A stretch of 36,150 nucleotides of DNA from Priapulus caudatus (taxonomy: Eukaryota > Priapulida > Priapulimorpha > Priapulimorphida > Priapulidae): positions 99,583 to 135,732 of the forward strand of contig NW_014577219.1 of the NCBI RefSeq assembly GCF_000485595.1, written 5' to 3'. The notes beneath the pieces are model-generated. The model did not search any database, was not told where the DNA came from, and saw nothing but the letters and a program-made list of their open reading frames with translations. Positions within the stretch are counted from its first letter, which is position 1. Every line of letters starts with the position of its first letter. Positions 30,791-36,150 of this stretch are shown here, one piece after another. The position numbers and the translations under genes were made by a program.

Positions 30791-32361
30791 GACCTTGAGT
30801 CTTGCAAACACCGGCCGACTGCTCCCCGATTAGTCGTATTCACCGCGCTCCTACATGACTAGTATTTTATACAGTAACTAACCCTCACAGTCTTCGCTTG
30901 CTACCTGACACAAGCTGAACCACGTACACACCCATGTGTTTTCATCGAATATTCAGCATCGAATACCAAGCACGTGCGTAGATTCTACGCCGCCGCTGCG
31001 TTAGTTGACGTCGATCATGCTCACTGCGATGCGGGAAATGCACTGCATGTTCGCTTGTTTCGGCGTCGACCAACACGTCACGATTACGCGGAAACACAGA
31101 ATCACGTTATTATGAGTAATGTGGGAAGGTTATAGTGAGGGGGGGTGGAACAAGCATGGCAACACTGCATACAATTTACTGACAAATGCATAATATGTAT
31201 ATTTTTAACATTGTCGGTCGTTTCTATTAGGCCACCTTTAAAAAATTGTTTGTTTCCCCTTTACCTACTCGCCTCTCGGGGTACCAAGTAGGTAGGTAGG
31301 TAAAAAATCTTTTTTATTTTGTTTTGACAAAATGTGTGTATGTATATTGAATATTCTGTTTTGTGTATATGTTTTTGCGGAACGAATTTGATTTTGATTT
31401 TTGGCGAAACAAAATAATTTTTGTTTTGTTTTAATCGGCCAATAAAATGTGTCGAGTAGCGGCGTTTTGGCGAGTCGGTCGGTAAAGGGGAAACAAGCAA
31501 TATTTTATCTTAGGCATTATGTCCGACAAGAATTAAGATGTGCCATATTTCAGCAAATCCTTCGCTGTAACAGAGGTAGGTGTATGAAGCATGATTATAA
31601 TATTAACTGAGAAATACCTTGAACGAAAACCTCAGGCTGTGAATGCTCAACATATCGTGGTTGCGCAACGAATGTAAATGAACACAAGACGGCAAATTAA
31701 AACAACTCACAATCTGCACCCTACCACCTTCGTTATCATGATCTTGTCCAGGTGGCAGCACATATCCACAATGGCTAAGTCAGGTGGACTGTGATATCAT
31801 CACATGGCAGTAGCTTAACCTGGCTTTTGGCTAGCAATGCATCGCAAACAAAACAGTTGACTATGCAAAAATGAATTTTTAGAAGTTACACTTCATAAAA
31901 GCATTATTAATAGCGTAAAGTTAGCTCACACGGATATTGAGCGTCCATAATCTTATTTCAAAAATCATTTTAAACAACCCCGTTTCCAGAGTTAACTGTT
32001 CGAAGCATTGTGTAGTATTGCATCACACAAACATTGCATGCATAACCCAAATAATTTCCGCATTGGCTTTCGCTGACAGCACACTTAAGCTCGTTTGCAC
32101 ATTACTAAGTAATAAGTGTAATATGGTTTGGTATTTACACTTGTCCGTAAAAACAAATAAATGTTTAAAAGAGCATACCATACCATCGCGGACTCTCGCA
32201 CACAACGCCGGTCGAATTATCGAGTATACCTTTCCGAATGCACCCGACCCCACTCCTCACCCTACCATACTCCGCACGAAGCTTACAGCAACAAATGTCA
32301 CGCACACTACCGCGACAAGCCTACGACTCACTCACGCACACAGACGCCTCCGCCGTCGTTT
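30791..32361. other. Intergenic region between the minisatellite and the coiled-coil gene 3' end
   Basis: Holds the foldback element at 31248-31498. No other gene, RNA or strong signal recognised; part of it must be the 3' UTR of the minus-strand coiled-coil gene. Confidence 0.5.
31248..31498. mobile_element. 251-bp inverted-repeat element
   Basis: GTTTGTTTCCCCTTTACC at the left end is mirrored by GGTAAAGGGGAAACAAGC at the right, and ACTCGCC/GGCGAGT extends the match inward with a small offset. The AT-rich interior contains GTAGGTAGGTAGGTA. No clear target-site duplication. Likely a MITE. Confidence 0.6.
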
Positions 32362-34268
32362 CTAGGCGTCGCCGTTGCTACGCGCATTGCCGGCGGCAAC
32401 GGACAGATGCTCGATCGTCTCGGCCATCTCGGCGACGGCCGCCTGCAGCCGTGTGTTCTCGGCGACGAGGCTTTGATTCTCCGCCTGCAGACGCTCAGTC
32501 ACCCGCTCCCAGTCCTGCTGCTGCTGCTGCTGCTGCACGTCGTTGTCGGGCGGGGCCGCGGGCGGGGTCGCACCACCGCCGCCCCGCCGCCTGCCCGTAC
32601 TGGCTCTCAGCCTGGCGATCTCCTGGTGGGAGAGGAGAGAGACGCTGTAGCGTTGTTGCTGTTGTTGTGTGCTGTCTTGTTTGCATCGTGTCGTGTCGTT
32701 TAGTCGCGTCGCATCATCGTGTTGCGTTATTCTGTGTCGTGTCATGTCACGTCGCGTTGTCGTGTTCTTTTGTTTTGTGTCATATCGTGTCGTGTGGTAT
32801 GGTGTCATGTCATGGCGTGGTGCATCATGTTGTGTCATGTCATGCTGTGGAGGGGTGCGCCATGTAGTGTCATGTCATGTCATGGTGTGGTGCATCATGT
32901 CATGCCGTGGTGTGGTGTGCCATGTAGTATCATGTCATGTCATGGTGTGGTGCGTCATGTCATGCTGTGGTGTGGTGTGCCATGTTGTGTCATGTCATGC
33001 CGTGGCGTGGTGCATCATGTAGTATCATGCCATGGCGTGCCGTGTCCTGTTGTAGTGTATTGAGATTTGCTCCAACACTTCATCCAGCTTGACAGGCAAT
33101 CGTTTCGTACTCAAATTTGTGAAATTTAGAAAATACTTGGTGACACTGTCAGCTACAATACGTTCAGTGCAACAACAAAAAAACATGAAAATCAATTAAA
33201 TAAACAATGCACTTAATAACTCTCCATAAATAAGCACGACTATCATTTTCATCAAATTAACATCTCCCGCTACACGCCTCCTATACTCCGTGACCCGCCC
33301 ACGCGCGCGCACCCACGTACCTTCGTCAGCTGCCGATTGTCGGATATTACTTGCTGCAGCTGGTTTTCCCGCTTGACCTTGACGCGTAGAATTCGATCGA
33401 AGAGCCACTCTCGCTTATCGTTGTCATGCGGAGAGTCAATGACGTCCTGCAGCGCCGCCTCAACCGCCTTCATCTCCGACGTGATGCTGTAGCACTCATC
33501 CCCCGCATCCTCCGTAGCATCCGCATCTGCAACGATCGACAAACGAGCGCGGACGTCGGTACTTCCGTCGGCAACCCGCGAATCGACTAATTCTAGGCGC
33601 GCGCGCGGAAACGTCTCGTCGCCGTTTCGCCTTCGCTTTTACTTCCGCTTGCAAACGTAGTGGAGTGCAGGTACGCACAGTCAACCTATCTGCCTGGTAG
33701 CATTGAGACGCAGCTCTAGTCAGTATTGCAATAGAGGCACTCCAAAACGTTGCTTAGAAACAAAGTGCTGCAGACATTTCGAAAGTGCCGCAAAGTTGGA
33801 ATTTACGCGCATGGCACACAGCACGCATGGCACGCATGCACGCATGGAATTTACGCGCATGGCGCATGGCACGCATGCACGCATGGGACGCATACACTGT
33901 GGCACCAGGGAAAAAAATATAATTGATTTTTCTGGGGCTACTTTTCAAGCTCGCGTGCATGAAAATAGCACTCTAAAATTTGGTTTGCATTGAACTCTAT
34001 GCAAATTTACGGGGGCTCTTTTTGGCATTTCGGGGGCTAAATCGCCCCGAGCCCCCGTGTATTTTTTTCACTGGATGGCACATACATATCGGTTTAGCTT
34101 GATCGACCAATCTCACAAATCTTTCCAAGGAAAGTGTCAAGCTGTCAATATCTTGCTTCGCCGCGCCACGAGTAAACCCACGCTCCCCGGGCGTCACGCC
34201 GCGCCGCGCGGCTAGCACGCACGCTCACCTGCTATCTCCATCGGCACCTCCTCCTCCTCAGCCTCCAT
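32362..34268 (-). CDS. Small coiled-coil protein, three exons, family not recognised
   Basis: Exons in transcript order are 34268-34229, 33526-33321 and 32622-32362 (stop TAG at 32364-32362), with GT-AG introns and matching phases (1, then 0), giving 168 residues. The N-terminus is acidic (MEAEEEEVPMEIAD). Residues 30-82 look like a long charged helix, with EWLFDRILRVKVKREN and NRQLTKEIARLR spanning the second splice junction. Residues 92-111 form an Arg/Gly/Pro/Ala-rich linker, 112-118 are seven glutamines from a CAG run, and 119-155 show leucine-spaced heptads (ERLQAENQSLVAENTRLQ) ending in EMAETIEHL. There is no signal peptide or membrane segment. The exons are GC-rich and have coding character. 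I cannot assign a family; the last helix faintly recalls geminin-type coiled coils, which is not enough to name it. The start codon lies 8 bp from the boundary of a large duplicated block, so its promoter must lie inside that block. Confidence 0.75.
32690..33060 (+). repeat. GTCATGTCATG-type minisatellite in intron 2 of the coiled-coil gene
   Basis: Variable units such as GTCATGTCATGTCATGGTGT + GGTGCATCATGTC cover most of the intron. Reading frames over it are repeat-derived. Confidence 0.9.
33800..33895 (+). repeat. GGCACGCATG short tandem repeat
   Basis: Repeated TTTACGCGCATGGC and CACGCATGCACGCATGG words in intron 1 of the coiled-coil gene, outside its exons. Confidence 0.75.
33904..34077. 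mobile_element. Possible 174-bp MITE in intron 1 of the coiled-coil gene
   Basis: CCAGGGAAAAAAATA near 33904 and the reverse complement of CCAGTGAAAAAAATA near 34077 form imperfect inverted ends. The interior contains GGGGGCT repeats and the palindrome GGGGCTAAATCGCCCC. No clear target-site duplication. Confidence 0.45.
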
Positions 34269-34275
34269 CTTCACC

Positions 34276-35466
34276 ACTGTTTAATACACAATTCTGTGTT
34301 TAACCATGAGTCAGTATGTACGTCTATGTACATGTGTATGAGTCTATATATGTGTATACGAGTGTATACGATCTACTATGCAGGTTTAGCTTACTCTATT
34401 CAATTTTACTCTCGCTCTGATCTGTACTAGTATTGCATTCTGAAGCTAGGCGAGTTTATTACGATATCGCTCCCTTTCAGTTTAGCCGAGTATAAGTTTT
34501 CCAGTAGGCCTTATGTACTCTCTGACATGCACTAAGGAAATTGGTTTGCTACATGTGGGGGAAGGGGTGAATGCATTTGCTAGTGGCAGAGAATAGTGTA
34601 GTAAAGCAACAATAACCTCGTACTATCCCAATAATGTGTAATTAATGGCATAAACTTGACACATTTCATTAAAGCGGTGTACGTCCAGTAAAGTGTAAAC
34701 TATTATCATCTAAAATTTGTCATGCTTTGAGTGAGTACTCGTTAGCTCAAATGCCTAAGTTGTACATATAATTATGGATGTATCATTATAAAATATTTGT
34801 ACATAAAATAAATTTGTAAAATGTATTTCATTGTGCTTCTTATTTCATTGAAGGTGAATTGTGTCAAATTTTGTAATATCATGTAATTTCATATGTGAAA
34901 TTATAAAATGTGTCTGCGGCGGGCACTGTAAGAGAGCACAGTACGTTTGAGCGTCAGGCTAACGAAAGTGGCGCCCTCGCCCCTGTCAACCGTGAAGCAA
35001 AGTACGACATATCTTTTTGTGATAAATTTTATTTTTGTGTTTTGTAATGAGTGGACAGCGCTTTCACGAAAACGAGAACAAAGACAAAACGAGAGACGTT
35101 TAAATAGTGCTTGTCGTTTACTTAGGGTCTACTATCCGATATTTTACAGCGAAACAAAACACGATAACGTCCGATCCACGCGTGCGCGATATTCGGACGT
35201 AAAATGCAAATAAGCGGTTGTTGCAAAATCCGATACAAGTGTGTAAAAGAAATGGGTTCATAAGGAGGATCAAAGGTAACGGCACAGACTACACCGCGGT
35301 ATTCCGTACGTAACAGTAATGATGACGCCGATAACATACGTACATAATCATATAATAACTCGTTTAACAGAGTGCTAGATAATATAGACGTAGAAGATCC
35401 AACGCCGCGCGATTCCCTGGCAAATGCGTGGAAAGGCTGGCATGGTCAGTTTGGGGGGAAGACACA

Positions 35467-35515
<49 letters not shown>

Positions 35516-36150
35516 TATAGCCCTACAGTGTACAAGCAGGCTGTCTATCAGCACGGTAGACGTCCCAGGAAGCCACCTATTCTAGATTGCGCATTGGTGT
35601 CTACACAGGGGGGAGCGGGGCGTTACAGTTGCGACAGACTTCACAGTTACTGCCCATGCGCTTTGTAAAGGGGGGGGACGTCTACCATGATAGCGCAGCT
35701 GCCTAACACGTAAAACACTGTAGCGTCTGGTAAGCACTCGGCTCATTTTAGAACGCGCGGTGAAGTCTTGCTCGGTCAAGAGCACGGAAGAGAGCAACAT
35801 ACCGGGGGGGGGGGGGTAAACACTGCGAGCGAACACTGCGTACGTAGACTGGCAGTCTCTTCGCTTTACCGTATCAACGGGGGGGGGTTTCCCATTCGGA
35901 GCCCACAAGGCTCTACCACATCGACCACGCCCACGGCCCAGCTCGCGCAAAGCTCTCACTAACTTATGCGGCGTTTATTGATAATACAAAGGTGACAACA
36001 CTAACACGCTACACGTACGTAACACGGCCACGCTTAGCAACGACAGGAGCTGCCGCGCCAACGCACAACGTAACTTCGCGCACGCAAACGGAACAATCGG
36101 AAATCGAGATTACAATTATCTGTTGCTTTTCGTTGTTTGCCGCCCTGCTC
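34276..36150. repeat. Duplicated block B, continues past the window
   Basis: Second copy of 27642-29630, starting 8 bp beyond the start codon of the minus-strand coiled-coil gene. It contains an (AC)n/(AT)n microsatellite at about 35463-35517 and G runs at 35804-35816 and 35879-35887. No exon recognised. Probably includes the promoter of the coiled-coil gene. Confidence 0.75.

Noticed and set aside
30280-30862. 170-codon frame rich in RSESPILVT and SHRSLSRDP
   Set aside because: Translation of the 27-bp minisatellite; all frames stay open because the unit lacks stops.
32669-33063. Plus-strand frames rich in Cys, Val, His and Met
   Set aside because: Translation of the GTCATG minisatellite in intron 2 of the coiled-coil gene.
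27642-36150. LTR retrotransposon flanked by 2-kb repeats
   Set aside because: The sequence between the blocks holds a spliced coiled-coil gene and minisatellites, with no gag, protease, reverse transcriptase or primer-binding site.

Overview
The window is animal (metazoan) genomic DNA. Two deeply conserved animal genes can be read exon by exon with GT-AG introns, a metazoan-type U4 snRNA gene is present, and most of the rest is intron and repeat. The species cannot be named from this; an invertebrate with a heterozygous, repeat-rich genome fits best. A 10-N gap lies at 12842-12851.

Layout. (1) 16663 down to 4667, minus strand: the first 12 coding exons (about 431 residues) of exportin-7 (XPO7). 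The C-terminal ~60% of the protein is not found, so the gene runs off the left side or is broken by the assembly. A U4 snRNA gene lies on the plus strand inside its intron 11. (2) 17106 to 27254, plus strand: a complete 18-exon BRD8 gene (746 residues, one bromodomain), the bromodomain subunit of the NuA4/TIP60 acetyltransferase complex. The XPO7 and BRD8 start codons are head to head, 442 bp apart, so they probably share a promoter; a perfect NRF1-type palindrome sits beside the XPO7 start. (3) 34268 down to 32362, minus strand: a three-exon gene for a 168-residue coiled-coil protein that I do not recognise. (4) The remainder: minisatellites, microsatellites, two LINE 3'-end remnants, several MITE or foldback elements (some with visible target-site duplications), and two large direct duplications.

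Most notable pattern: at four separate exon/intron junctions in XPO7 and BRD8 the splice site itself, with some adjoining exon sequence, has been copied in tandem into the intron, from two copies to a minisatellite of about 16 units each carrying GTGAGT. There is also a family of 45-59 bp palindromic mini-elements with 7-bp target-site duplications.

Assembly caution: sequence flanking the gap (9914-11437 and 12852-14429) looks like two alleles of one region placed in series, one carrying an inverted ~280-bp segment. The blocks 27642-29630 and 34276-36150 are the same sequence, differing mainly by scattered one-base indels, as expected of uncorrected long reads. Copy-number and intron-length statements there need care.
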